The translations under genes and the position numbers were made by a program. A DNA stretch of 64,000 nt from Cerioporus squamosus (Eukaryota; Basidiomycota; Agaricomycetes; Polyporales; Polyporaceae). The stretch covers positions 62,001-126,000 of the forward strand of contig JABYQS010000078.1 of the NCBI GenBank assembly GCA_022592435.1. The letters are read 5' to 3'. How positions within the stretch are numbered: the stretch's first letter is position 1; each line of letters starts with the position of its first letter. The notes beneath the pieces were generated by a model. It made no database searches. It was not told the DNA's origin and saw only the letters and a program-made list of their open reading frames with translations. Of the stretch, positions 12,801-26,600 are shown in pieces.

Positions 12801-15800
12801 CAGTTCGAGATCATGGACCAAATTGCTCTGAAGAGGTGCGATGTATGGTTCACTAGGATTGTGCAAGAGTTGCTCATGACGTTACCCCTACCCTGTTTCT
12901 CAGCGGTTCCCAGACCCCCGGACGATTCAAAAAGACACGAGGCGGTCTATGGGTGCAATCGCTCGCCTTGAAATAGATTCGGCTGAAGTGGGAGCAATAT
13001 ACCAGGTCTTTTCACGGTACGGTCCAGGTCCGCAAATCGCTGCGACGTCGACGCTGATCATTGACTGGCATGAAACGCCACTAATACATTCCCCACGTCA
13101 GGTCACGGCATGCATCCTCTCTATCTTGGAAGATCAGTGAATAGTAGTCACAGCGTGCGCCATTGGATATGTCATCTGCCTTCTCTAAGCTGAGCTCCTG
13201 ACCGGTGCGTAATATCTCAACTCCGATTTGAAACCACTTCCTGACATCGGCTAGAGCCTGGAGCCTGTCAAACTCATGACTTCGGCGCGGGATAGTATAC
13301 GTATCGTTGGCGTCGCTTGCACATTGATTGGTGGGCAGGTCGTCCTGCTCTCGCGAGCTTCTCTGACGCTCCCGCGCCGCTATGATTACGGCTCCCGGGC
13401 TTTCTTGAGCCCTTCACCCTTGCGCATGTGTTCAGCTGACACCTCGGCCGCATGGGTCACCTCCATGTACAACTGTACCTCTCAAGAGGCGCGCCTCCAA
13501 TATGCTGCGGCGATCGTCGTACCTCGCTCAACCCTCAAACCTACTGCGTGAGGCCCAGGCAGCCGTTGTCGAGCGCGAGAGCGGTTGTGGCTCCAGGTTC
13601 CCCTCAACTTGAAACGGGTTCCATGGACTAAGCCTGAACTCGTCTACTCCATGATGTCCATCGCACCACTGGACGTGGACGTAGCTGCGCGGTACTACGG
13701 CTCACGGATCGGGCGCCGCGGAGCTCGAGCGTATGCGCACCAGAAGAATGTTCCGTAAACCATTCCCTGGTAGTGAGTAATGTCCATTTTCGTTGTATTC
13801 CTTCCCGCTGCCAGTATCCACGACACCACCTTGGGTATTTCATACCAGGGATGTCTTACGGCTCCCGACCATGCGTCGTACATGCGTTCAATAGTATCAG
13901 CGGAGGTGATGGGTACTAATATGTCGTCACCGACCCTGACGATCGTCTCTGCGAAGAGCAGCGGACATACATGGCGTGTCTGACACAACGTCGTGAATCC
14001 TTGTCATTTCTCTCTGAATGCGCATTGGACGCGGCCTGACGTGATGTCATTCACAGTACCGGCTGAGGTACGGCACGGACGCGACACTCTTCCTCGCCTT
14101 GATCACCCCGAATACCTTGGTGCCGAGATGGGTATTTCGACCGTGCAGTCGTCTACTTGGTATGATGCGCCCCTGCAACATCCGACAACCATGAGAGGTC
14201 GGAGAGCCGGAGGTCGTCACGCCGGTGCCCATGTCCCACAAGCTCGCCGTCGCCAAATCCCCGGTTCGCGGTGTCTATCCACTGCTCACGAAACGAGACC
14301 GCCAGGTGAGTTTTCCTTTGTCCGGTCTCTCGTCTCGTTCGCATGCTCTCCGCCCTGTGCGGATGTTCAGAAAATGCGCGCACTGCCAATGCATGTTACA
14401 CTTCCAAGGATCTGGTCGGACGTCCGTCGACATCTCGTGATGGTATACAACAGCTGTCTCGGGGTGTCCACGCGCCGGTGTTGGCTGCGCATGCTCTCTT
14501 CTCCCTCGGACTGAGTGCGGGGGTGCGCCGTCAGTGCCAGAAGTGCGTCCCGTTTGTGAGCGGTATAGGTACCGATTCCGGGCACTGCCTGCGCCCGAGT
14601 AGAACTCGAGGAGAACTGTATCGCTGAGAACGTTAGATGGGGAATATTCCAAATGCATTTCACAACTCTCTGTCTAGAGTGTTCGATGGTGCCGGGTACC
14701 CTGGATCGCAGTGCTCCTCGGATCGTCGTGGAAAATGTGAGTCGGTTATGTGACCAGGCCCCTTGACTGTGTACCCTCTTTCTTCGTTCCCAAGCTAGGG
14801 TTCTGTCGGCCTTCGCCGTTGAGAGGACTGGTCGCATGTAACTGACTGGTTCGTGATGATGCAGATTCATCACCGCCTCCTCGACATCCCAGCGGCGGGA
14901 AACTCACACATATGGAGGCAAATATTTCTTATTTTCCAGCTCCCCTGTCCTGTCACAGCGGACGAAACTCGACCGTTGGCCAAGGTCAAGGGCGCGCTGC
15001 GATTCGACGCATCCTACAGCCGCAAATCCCCGATGGGTCCACATGACTGCTTCCTGCGTTCCTTTGCGCGGTATGCGCGCTTTCCTCATCGCGTCAGCAA
15101 CTAGCAGTGACATGTCGCAGGCCTACTGAGACCGTACGAGCTGCGCCCACGGAGGGGGGTTCTGGCCTCAAGGCGTATCGGGATTCGACACAATGCCTGG
15201 CCCAAGGTGAGAGTTGGCTTCTTTTCTCCAGAATTCGCGCGAATCTATTCATAGCCTTATACTATCAGGATGATTCCACGAGCGAAAGATACTTGAGCAA
15301 GGCTTCCGACATGCATCATGACCCTGCGTCATCAGTACTGACGGACAGTTTCTGTGGTAAGTTTCTCAACTTCTGGATGGTTCTATACTGTCGTTTAGAT
15401 GCGGAACATTCCGTGGCGGTGACAGTTCTGAGATCGCGCTGCCAGTACTCCCCGAGGACAACATCGCACAGTACGCTCTCCGCTGGGGGAACAACCCGAG
15501 ATCCAACACTGTCGCGCGGTCCTCCGTGACAGTCGAGAACATACTATAATCACGCGCTCGCGATTCTCGGCTTGCCGATGAACGCATCTTTACGCAAAAC
15601 TCAGATGACAATCTCGACTTATCCAGGCTTCTCCCCCGCGCAGTCCACCCGCCCGCAACTGCCACACATCAGCTTTTCCCTGGGATGCGGAATATCAGAT
15701 TGGGTCGGACTCCGGTCGGTCATTGCTAAATTGAACGCGGTCGTGGCAGAAGATCGGGTTTCAGTTGAGTCTCTCTCTCGTCTTTGGCCGCCGGGGGCGC

Positions 15801-18800
15801 GCCAGATGTGGTTGACAGGTTGAGCGAACGTTCCAAAGGGCGCGTTGGCGGCGTCTTCCGTTCCACAGTCATGCAGCCGCTTGTCAGGTTCGCATGGTTC
15901 GATCTCTTGTGATCGGATGCGCAGTGCAAAGGAGGTGGGTGCGATGCCTGCGCATCTGACTCACACTGTGAGCCGTTGCACGCATGCTGTGCGAGCAGCC
16001 CCGCGTAGCCTGACATATCTGTCTGAGGCTGCCGAGGCGGGCCGTACACTGCGTCTGCAGCATCGAATGAGTAGAGTGCCGCCGACAAGACGATGACTCG
16101 CCAACCATAGAGCAGCGAGGATATGATGACAGTCGTTTTCCATCACCACTTACTTGCTAGCGGATGTCGCTGCGCACGATCACTCCCCGGTCGGATATAT
16201 CCGGCGGGAGCAGTGCGTCGGCGCCCGGAGCTCACTTCATGGCGGAGTTGCTGGAAGACGTCTCTGGAGTCCGCGATTAGCCACGGATGCCGCGGGAAAT
16301 ATAGACGTCTTTGGCACTCGCATTCCCTGAGGACATCGCCTTCCATGCCCAGAAGCAGAAGGTGCGGCTGTTCACCGGAGGCAGTCGTAGCCTTCGACAG
16401 CTCCGGTTGCGTGCTTTTGCGTTCGGCTGCTAGCCATTGAATAAGCCAATGACGCACGCGAGTCCGGCAACGAGGTTTGCTATCCCTTCTGACGAATACC
16501 ATAGTGAGCGCCGGCTCGAATTACATGGCGTACTGTTGTATCGACGGCGGGGACTTCAGGTATCCTGTGCTCGATCGGCGTCTCATCCCTTACTTAGGTC
16601 GGCTGTCTCTTTACGTTGAAACCGGTGCATCTGCCGGTGTCACCGTATGAGCACAATATCAGTTGCGCTGTCTAGGGACTAGCACATTTGCGAGATCGAA
16701 GCAGTTTGCGCGTTATACTGTGTCAGCGCGGCAAGGCTGGGATTGAGGACAATAGCACCGTTCCACTGGAGATCATAGTGACTGCGAGAAAACCCCTCGT
16801 CCAGCGAGTCTCGTAAGGATTAAGTCCTCGTCTTCGGTTCCGTTCTATGAGACCAGATAGTCGAGGGTCTCTCTAAGGTGCTTCAGCTCAATCTTTACGC
16901 GTTACGCTTGTTTAGAACAGATGGCTAGCTGCGGCGAACGTGGTCGCACCGCCACCCATATCCGTCACACAACAACTCCGCCAGGCGCTGATATACAAGT
17001 CAGGATCTGCCAGCGATACTTTCTACTAACTGCATGCTCCATCCAGTACTTACACCTTGTTCATCTCGCGCATCAAAATGCTCTGACGAAGCAGCCGCAG
17101 GATACAGGACGAACGAGGTGATAGCGCGGACGCATCGGACCTCACCTGACCATCGAACCGCTGCCGGTGGGCCGGCTGCACTCCCGTCCGGCAAAGGCAC
17201 CTGCCTGAGATCGACCCAACATCTAAACAGGCAAAGTCCAGAACCACTACTGACTGGAGTGATTGACCCCATACGCATATGGCTGGAAGGTACTTCTCGA
17301 GTCTCGACGTCCGTGCGTGCACAGCCAGTACCGAACCATGACATGGCGTCGACATTGGTCGCCTTCACGATGTTGTCTGCACCTGATACCTGTCAAACCA
17401 GCCACTGTACGCTGACATATCCACTTGATGCCAGTGCAATGATTGCAAGATGAGTCTAGACAACGATCACTGTGTGAATTTAAGGTGGCGCGGCCCGCAA
17501 TATTGCCTCCGGACGTCCAACGCATAGAATCCTCCAACCTTCCTGCTCTACAGGGTGCGCCTGTCTCTTCTCTTCGCTACCGCTCGCGCACACTAAGAGA
17601 AACACTAACCCAAGCCAGTTTATCACAATACCAACGACTCCAATCCAGATGTCCTCTCACCATCGCATCGCCGCATGCAACTAACCCCGAGGAAGTCGGC
17701 GCGGCGCCCTGGTGATGCGATCGTGCTCAGATAATTAACTCCTAGATGGATCATTGGCCATAGATCCTGTACCAAGAGCCGTGGACGATAGTTGGCAGCG
17801 CCCGTGCACCGCGCCGGCGGTGAGTTACGTTGATTCGGGCGACGCATCCGCATGGTTCGGCGCATCGCACCTTTGTGCTCGTCTTCAGCATCATTCACAA
17901 AAACGTTCGTTCCATCCGCACCGCACCCTACCTCTTACTGGGAAGGCCGGCCGAGGGCCGTATGGTCAATAGATGGCAGCGACGAACAGTGCTAGATGGC
18001 CCCACATCGCCCCTTACACCCTGCGTTGATTACACGACCCCTTTACTGGTACCTTGATCGCATTCATGCGGATAACAAGCGCTGTACGGCGTGGCTTGGC
18101 ACTCGTGAAAATCGTCGTTGAGGGCTATGTTGTGCTCATATTAGCTGACGTTTCACAGGGCATTGGAATTTACAGGCATAGACTGCTACCTTATACAGCC
18201 GTCGACACGCACAAGGTCGCTGCTCCTGTCCTCGCGAAGGTTTATACGTGGAACTCCGCGGCGGAACGTTGAGCTTACTTCTCAAGGTTAGAAGAGCCCC
18301 ACTCGTAGGTGAGTCTCTCCTCTCTACTGACCGAACATTGTTTTACTGACGCAGAATCTAGGCGATGCATCTGCGCCCTTCCTCCCTATCTACCGCAATC
18401 TCCAACTTTGGGTGGCGACACGGACTGGGACGGCTATGTAGGAGGCCTAAGGATTCCCAACTCAATACCCTGCTAGCCGACGGCCCATCCTTATCTGGAG
18501 CTGCTCTCCCGACACAGGATACACCGAGCGTTGTTGTCGCAGCGCCTCGCCCGCTCGTTTCAGTCTCCAACGCGCCCGAGATCCGGGCAGAATGCATTGC
18601 GTACTCTATTAGTCTTTGTCGCGCACCGCCCATGGTATGACAATATCATATTCGGTTTTCTACGGCTCATCTTGATTCGCGTGAGCGGCTTTTCCGTGCA
18701 CCCTGACAGCTCTACAACTACGCCGGCACGACTTCGACGACCTTCAACTGGATGTATCAATAATAGAAAGTCAATGGTCCCTAAGAGCCGTCATTAGATA

Positions 18801-19423
18801 GATGGAAGTTTGATCTCGCGCCGCATGCCAGGTCGCTGTTCGGTTCGTCAAAGTACCTGGTCCACACTCGTGGCGCACCGACCTTCTGCAATCTCCACCG
18901 GTACCCATCTAGCGATGTCGATGGACTGAGAAGTTGACGGCGGTGAAGGGACATCCGCCCGGACCCTGACTGAGGCTTTGCAGAACTTGACGAACAAAGT
19001 GCAATCTTCCGATGCCTTCTCGTGATTCCGGATTTCATCCCAAAGAGAGAACAAGGATAATCAAAACATTTGATTTCAAGGTGATCGCGATACAGGACAG
19101 GCAAGTAGCGGTACATAGACGAGGGCGACAGCGGTGGTGCGAGACTCGAACGTGAGACCAAAAGCACAGCTAGACGAGTAGCAAGCGAGCAGGGACACTG
19201 GAGAGCGGAGGACGAGCACAACCATAACTTAGTAGGAGATACAATCTGAACGACTAGCGGGCAAGAACCACAGGAGAAGTACCGGTAAGAGACTAGAGCC
19301 ACGACACAATCTGCGCGGGAACATGATATGATATGTTTTTTGTTCACGCAAGCCTAGCCGAGAACGACCGGGCGAAGTCTGGAGAGGGCGTGCCCCGTAG
19401 GAGCAGGAGCGCCGTCGGTGTCC
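9809..19423. other. Gene-poor region with diverged duplicated fragments
   Basis: No gene could be modelled. Open frames are at chance length (60-170 codons) and conflict on both strands. Two segments, at about 9951 and 10847, share a GATGTGGCTGA start, a following ..GT.CAGAGC.GGG.CC stretch, and further on CAGGCGGCA.AA..(G)TACT and GAACC; part of the same string (AAGGTACT.CTC, GAACC.TGACATGG) returns at about 17290-17345. A protein-like stretch without a start, containing VPWTKPELVYSMM, lies at about 13600-13758 on the plus strand. The simplest reading is old, heavily mutated duplicated or transposon DNA. I see nothing further. Confidence 0.4.
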
Positions 19424-20681
19424 TCAGCGGTGCCTCGGCGAGAAAGTGCTGCCCGATGATCCCTGCTGGAATGCTGGGCGAAGCGCCATGGGCGCCTGGT
19501 TGCAGTTGCACCCAGGCACAGTGCACGAACGGGGACGTGAGCCAGAAGCAGACCGATCCTGATCGTGCGCGCGGGCGGGCGGGAAGTCGTTCGATTGCGA
19601 GCGGGTGCGGCCCTGCTGTGAGGGCTGATGCACGCGGTGGTCCTCTGGGAACGCGCTCGACACTGCGCTGTCTGAGCGATCATCGCTGTCGGAAAAGGAG
19701 GAGTGGGAGGAGGTCGAAGGCGAGCTCTGCGTGCGATAAAAGGGGTGGGGCGGGTCTGGGGTGCGGTAGTACGTAGGCGGGTACTGTGGCATCGGTGGAG
19801 CTGCGCCAGCGCCCTCGCGGTGGTTGCGGTAGTGCCTGCGCATGTTCGAGTTGACGCTGAAGCGGCGCGTACATCCCGGAAAAGGGCACTCGAAGGCTGG
19901 AACGAACTATCAGGATCGGCATTCAGACAGACTAGAACTCGGGTTGCTTACGCTGCGCCCCCGTGTGGGAGTTCATGTGGATCGCCAGGCTACTGGGGCG
20001 GTTGAAGCGTCGGTGGCAGATACCACAGCCATGCCTGCGGTCATCATCCGGGGGACATTCGTCCGGAGACAGGACGTAGGTCGGCAGGTCCAGAGCGGCC
20101 AGTGCTGGATGTGACGAGTGAGCGCGTGAGGAGCCCGCGTGGGCACCCACAGGAGTCTGGATGGGCAATGCAGTATTGTGGCGAGCGGGCAGATGATCGG
20201 CGAACGCGTTCCCGGCGATGCGCTGGGAGTGGTTTGAGCCGAGGTTCCCTGCGCTTGGAGCTCGGGAAAGGGGGTAAGGCTCTGCCCGATGGAAGGCGCG
20301 GGGAGAGGTATCCGGAGAGACACGGACACTGCGCGTAGTGGAGGATCGAGAAGGTTCCAAGGGGGGCTGATGTTGCCGGCCACCAAAGCCATGGGTCTGT
20401 TCAAAGTACGTTGGTTCAGCATGTAATCGCCTAAGGGCGCCCTCGACTGGAGGAAGTTGCTCACCTCGAATAGCGGTCGTGTGGCGTCGCGAGGGGGGAA
20501 GGAGTCTTGATACCCCTCAGCGGGCTGCAGTCGCAGTCTCTCAAATTGGACATCTGGATACCAAGACAATAAGCCTGAGATATGAGGCCCGACATATACG
20601 TGGGGGCACCGACGTACCAGGGAACATATCCTGGATGCTCGGGAGAGTCGGACGGTCTTGCTGGTTGCGCGACACGGACAT
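19424..20681 (-). CDS. Two-finger C2H2 zinc-finger protein, putative transcription factor
   Basis: Four exons (20681-20618, 20553-20465, 20396-19952, 19896-19424) give 356 residues. All phases agree (1, 0, 1) and every intron is GT..AG. The N-terminus carries LPSIQDMFPD (residues 13-22). A Ser/Pro/His-rich linker follows, then two canonical fingers: CGICHRRFNRPSSLAIH..H (CX2CX12HX3H) in exon 3, and CPFPGCTRRFSVNSNMRRH..H (CX4CX12HX3H) in exon 4. The finger linker TGAQPF spans the last intron, which is good evidence that the splice is right. The C-terminal 140 residues are Ser/Arg/Pro-rich and disordered-looking. A nuclear DNA-binding regulator is inferred from the paired fingers; target genes are unknown. 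It stands alone in gene-poor DNA. The ATG at 20681 is chosen because exon 1 then joins exon 2 in phase and matches the left-edge gene. Confidence 0.8.
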
Positions 20682-23600
20682 GCTGGAGAAGTAGTAGATA
20701 GTAGGCGGGTGAAGGGAAAGCGATTCCGGGGGGCAGGGGGTGGACGAAGAGCTTGGACGCCGCCCGAGGAGAAGCAGGGTGTTATATACGGAATACTACG
20801 CAGTGTCACTTCTGCAGAACATCAATTGTGTGGATCAGCCATCACGAGCGTTCCGAAGGAAGTTCCCGCAGCCTACCCCGTGTGTATGACCGCCGTATAC
20901 GACAACGGCCCAGCCAGCCACGGACAGCACCCACAGATACCTCGTGAGAATGTCGTTCGACGCGCATCTCCCGCAGAAGGACAGCAGATGTGTGGCACCC
21001 GTGTCTTGTTCTCGGTATGGAAAATCCGTCTAATTCCCAACGACGGTGTTGCCACGCCCTGCGGGCTGTGGAACGCTGGCGTAGTGCTGCTGGCGCTGAG
21101 AACGTTCCATCTCCCTGGATTTGCAAGAAACAGGGGAGGATTCGCAGCGCTGGCCGAGTGTGAGCGGCGAAAGGGTCGCCCTCGTGGTGCTGCCCATATT
21201 GGGCTAATGCGAGAGAACCTTGAGCGTAATCCGGACCGAGCTCTGCCCGGCACTAATATTAGTCGCACCAGTCGATGATTTACTTGTACTAAGCTTCCGG
21301 GCGAGAATCATGGTACGTGGGTGAGTATCAATCTCCGCGTCCAGCACTCAGCGGCTCACCATGATTTGCCCGTCGCCGCTCACAGCCCCCACAAGTTGAG
21401 GTTGAGCCAGTCCAGATCCCGCCCGAGGCCGCGTAAATGGCGTGCTGCGGTGCGCTTCAAAGTACTTGTTGGGGAGTGGGGTAGCCCGTTGAGGCAGGAA
21501 GGCGACAGCGAGGGCCGACTTGAACGGATGATCGGTCGATTCATTGTTCTCCAGCGCACGGTCCAAAGACGTGGGCCGAGTCGCTGCGCTTCGGATGCTC
21601 CTTGAGGCTCGTATCGCGAAGTTGTGCACAGCGTCCTGGCATAGCATCATCGCCGAAAGCGAGATGAGGAAGCAATGAGGGGCGATTGCTCGCTGAGATT
21701 GAGTTTCCTGAGTGCTGTTCGACTATCAGCCGCCATCATTATCGCCGCGTGCATTGACTTACAAGCATCTGTTGTGACTCGCACGGCGGTGGCCCGCCCA
21801 CAGTGGGGCGGGGTACGGTCGCGATAGCGAGAGGACGGCGGTGAGCGGCATGCGGGGAGGAAGGGAAGCTGGCCCGCGCGACGCGGCGATGCACATGTGA
21901 CAGATGCGTGTGTCACCGGCTTATATTCTAGTAACCGTGCGCGCGTCAGAGCCACCACGGTCTGCTCTCCACGCCCGCCGACTCCCTGCTTCGGAGACGC
22001 TGCTCCTGAGGATTCTCCCGATGTCGGAGGCTTCCTTGAGCAGCACCATGGCCGACTCCGTAGCACACTTTTGAATGGAGAGCTGGAGCCTGAGACGTGA
22101 TAGGTCCTACCATCAGCGGCTGAAGACGCCACTTGATACAGAGTTAGTTCAGGCGAGCCCTCCCTATGAGAAGCAACCACATACCTCATGCACGATGACG
22201 TGGCGTGCGAAGTCTGCATACAGACCTAGGCTGAGGCCCGCGTTTCCTCGGAGGGAGATTAGAGCCGAGCTCCCGCAGTATGGGGCCCACTTCACGGCAG
22301 AAGTTAGTCCTCATCGGGCAACACCCGAAGGCCATCCCTGCGGGTAAGATTGGAAGACGTCGTCAACACCGCTCCGTCAAGAGAAACATACACCGAATAC
22401 GGGCGGACTGCTCCGACCCTATGACGGAGTCGAACTGCCTAACCTGAACTTCTGCCCCTGGTGTGGCCACGAATCAGAGTTAGACTGCTAATAGTATTGG
22501 CGGTGACAGTTCATACTCACATTGGCGCATTCAGAGGCCGCGGGATCTGTCGAATTTGTCATCGTGGTGGATAGAAGAGCGAAGCTGACGACGAGCAAGC
22601 ATCGCGTTTCTGCAAAGCTTGGGAGAAAGGAGGCCAAGAGCTCTGATCGTTCCACGCACGCCAGGCACTCCGGAGCACCGATGAGCGGCGATGTTGCGCG
22701 TTCGAGAGGAGGTTCTTCGGACTCGGCCATCGACCACCGCGGTTAGGCCGAACTATGTTGACCGCACATTCCGTTCCCGTTCGTAACACTGCACTCGGAG
22801 TCCTCCGGAGAGGAAACTACCGGCACTTCTCCCAGGAAACCGTCTCTCAGATAGCGTAATTCGCAGCCGGCTTGTCTTCCAAAACTGCTCAGGCTGGCTT
22901 TCTGGAATAGTGAGAAATAAGGGGTAAGGACAAAGCGCGCGACGTTGACATGCTGCGGCGTACCATGTAAATGCCGCCCTCCGTCGCTTCTGTTAGGGTA
23001 GTGACACACAGCACAGGGCGCAAATCTGACAAGGATTCCGGCGCAAGCGATTAGAAGTGATGTTGCGACGCGTCCGCAACATCGCGACAGCGGGGACACA
23101 CTGTGAGCTGTCAGCACGACGTGAATGCTTAGTATGCTCACTATAATGAATTTTGAACCAGGCATATTCTTCACAGCTCAAGATCCGTGCTGACAATTAG
23201 TTCTTCAGGGGTGCCGATCCCAGGACGTTTGAAGCGACCACAGCGCGTCCGACGGGACCACACTGCCAACGGTCGTATAGCAGGATGCATCTGGCTGTCT
23301 TCTGTAACTCGTCTTGCGGGGAATTCTGTCTCCATGTGAAACAGATGTAAGAGTACACGCCAGCACATCAAATATATGCGCGCAAGTGGATGGGAAGGAG
23401 CTCGAAGATTTCAGCGGTCGAGGAGGTGGTGGTCGAAAGCAAGCGTCCCGGAGAATGATGGGATTCCCGCGCCCGGTAACCACCTGAGACACCGGTTCAC
23501 ACGATACCTTCCATATCAGGGCGGACGATCATCAAGCGCCTTGGTACATCAGAATTTGTTGGCCTCGTTTCGCGTTCTCAGTGTAAGCGAGGTGGACGGA

Positions 23601-26600
23601 ACATAAGTCAGTACTGGGGTTTCTTGCCCGCAAGCCTTGCAGCATGGTTAATTGAGCCTTGCGCTTAAAATGGCCGTGGAGTGCGGTTACTATACCTGTT
23701 TTCGTTTGCCTCGATCTTGTCGGACATCGAGAAAGGCTCACTTGGGGCAGCGCGCGAGGTACAGTACAGCGCCGGAGGCTTGTATTGTGGAAACGAGGGG
23801 GTGAATGCCCGGAGTTATATGCAAGGAACGAGGTGAGGTACAACTATCCGGGCACCGGGCTCGGGATTAGTCGGGAAGACGACTTGCTATGCTGGCTCTC
23901 CGAACACGTGTGCGTCCGATCTCCCGCTGCTCGAGCCCGGCGGACGTTCAAGTGGCACCCTCGGATACAGGACACCTCTAGAACGCCATGAATCTCCACA
24001 CAGGGAGGCGTCTTGCGAAGGCTCCAGGCGCAGTGACTCAGTCGCACTGATGGCCTACTCCGTCCCACGACGCAGACAGGCGGCAGAAGCCCGCCTGAGA
24101 ATACAATAGCCTCCGAGGCCCATCGAGCAGCACTCAGTTCAACCGTGCGTGAGGCGGCCATATGGGTTTCAATATCGCTGTCCTCGTATGGCCGAGCGAT
24201 GGGGCGGTGCTTTCCTGAACGCGTCCCGACTCGGAATCTGAGAGTCTGCCAACACAGGGGTACTAGTCGCTCCTTTGATCGTCTATCGGCGCAGGTAACT
24301 TGAGAACTAGTGAGACGAGCACATGACTTCCAAGGTTCAGCGATATAGTCACAGGTACGATGAGCCGAAAGTGACACTCACTCCCATTACTAGCCGCCGC
24401 ACGGGAGAGTCTCGCCCAAGACTGTAAGTAGCAGTTGCGGTTGATATGCTGGAGCTTCCAGCCTGACGGTCCCACACCACGATGTGTATCTGGGCCGTAG
24501 ATAGTTCGAGACGCAGATGCGGTGCATCTCCCGGCTTCTATCGCCGAGTTCGCGCTTCAAGCCTAGCGGCGGATTGATACCGACACCTACTGATACACGA
24601 CGACTTGCGGTTAGTACCGGGGACCGCAGTCTGCTCCTCATGGGGGCTGTACGGCGGCTCTTGTAGTAGTCCTCGAGGCGGATAGAACTGCGCAGCCCCA
24701 GCAAGTGTTCTGACGGAGATAGGCGACCCACTCAGATATCGGACGTCGGGGGCCCGGGGTTGAGTGGACCGCGATGGCATCCGATTCTGTTCGGCAAACC
24801 TGTCAGCGATGTCATCCAGAGATGTAAGAATGGAACACAGGTTGCTAATAACATATGGGGCTCACCTCATGGTCTGCGCATGGTTACACGACCTGACAGC
24901 TGGTATGTGACGGGCCGGAATGGCCCGACCCCAGTAACAAGGCCGCTGTAAGTGGTATACGATACCGGCCTGTCCCTCTTGGAAAACCTCGAGTTGAGTA
25001 GGCTACGGTGGCCGACATCGCCGTCGCACTTGACCGTCATACGTGGCGCATCGGCCAACACACGAGGAAGGCTGCAGCTTTGCGATTCCTGCGATGATGG
25101 GTGGCAATCATCAGCACTTCGATCGCGCTACGGTCCTCCGTGCTGAGCATCCAAGCAAGAAGATTGCGAGGATGGACTTCCGAACTTACTGGCAGTGTTG
25201 ACTCAGTGGGGTTCAGGTTTAGGCTGTGCGGGCTCGGCGGTCCCGGTCCAGGCCCGGGCCTGGCACGATTGAACGTTAAGGCCGTGACCCGTTACTGGTC
25301 ACCGGCGCTTGCAAAGAGGTTTCGCGATGTTTCGCGGCCGCCGCAGAAGATGACGAGTCGGACTGTGGAGACCAGAGTGGACGGTCGTTGGCAGCCCACG
25401 CCAATCTGATCAAAGTCCTTCCATTCACCGCACATGCTCCCCCACTTGTCACAAACTTGCTCCTAGTCTCTCATGGCTATTTAATCCTAATCATGTCAGG
25501 ACGCCGCCATCTCAGGAAGGTGTAGTACGACACTGGCGAAAGACGTGTTGGCAACGGCAGACGTCGGCAGCGTCTCCTCCAGCTCGGCGCACAAGCAAAA
25601 ATCCCACTCGTCTTCTGTCCGAGTAACACAGATGTGTTCGTGGCATCGGCAGCCTCGGAGGACTATCGTAAGTTCACCTATGCTAGCAGGACCCATCAAT
25701 TTGCTGATACACATTCCAGAGTCGATGCAATCCAACGTATGCCTGACTACTCAGTTTATCCATTCCAGCGTGAACCTTCTTCCTCACAAATTTGTCACGG
25801 TCAGTCCCACCCCTGCCATTGGACTTCGATTCCCTGGGCCCAGCCGGATACTAGCCTCAAGCTACCCCTATCAGATACAGTTCGCAGGAGCGGTGTGCAC
25901 AGGGCATAGAAGCCCGACTGAGGTATGTTCTATATCATATGGCATCGTCTTCATGTTGATCAAGGCATAGCACTGCAGTCGCGGGACCCCCGTCCAAGAA
26001 CCGGGGAGGTACGCAGCCGCCGATTCCTGCATCCCTGGAAAATACATAATCCGAACTCTGCGATATGCATCCTGTTATCTGGCATATCACCCGTCTGTAT
26101 TGGCCGAAGAAATACCGCACTGGGGGACCTTCGTTGTGGAGACATCCTGCAACCCTGTCCGCTCACCGTCAACCTCCACGAACTCGCAATCGGCTTCATC
26201 GAGTATGCTTCTCGTCGCCCTTGCTTGATATCAGCTAATAGTCCCGTCATATGTAGCCGAGACGGTATCTTCTGCGTCGGGAACAGCTCTCCTCGCGAGA
26301 TTGAGTACACGGGTACAGATCCCGGAGAGGTTCACCACGCCGGTACTGTACGCGGCTGACCGCTCGGATAACACGTGCAACGAAGGCATAGACTGCGGGG
26401 AGCGTTCTGACAGTCGTGATCTCGGTCATGCGAAGATGCACACAGGTGCCACAGGTACGTCCGCTCTACTTGCGTCGCAACATGTATGCTCACAGGTTCC
26501 TCTGCTCGTGCGTGCACCGACGTCAGCTCGACCTATCATTTATCGGCTCAGGTCAATAATCAGGGGGCGATCGTGCCGTGCTTCGAGCTAAGCTGCACAA

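Noticed and set aside
21647..22219. 190-codon minus-strand open frame.
   Set aside because: Ser/Arg/Pro-rich, without domain, neighbouring exons or codon preference. It fits a chance frame in GC-rich DNA.
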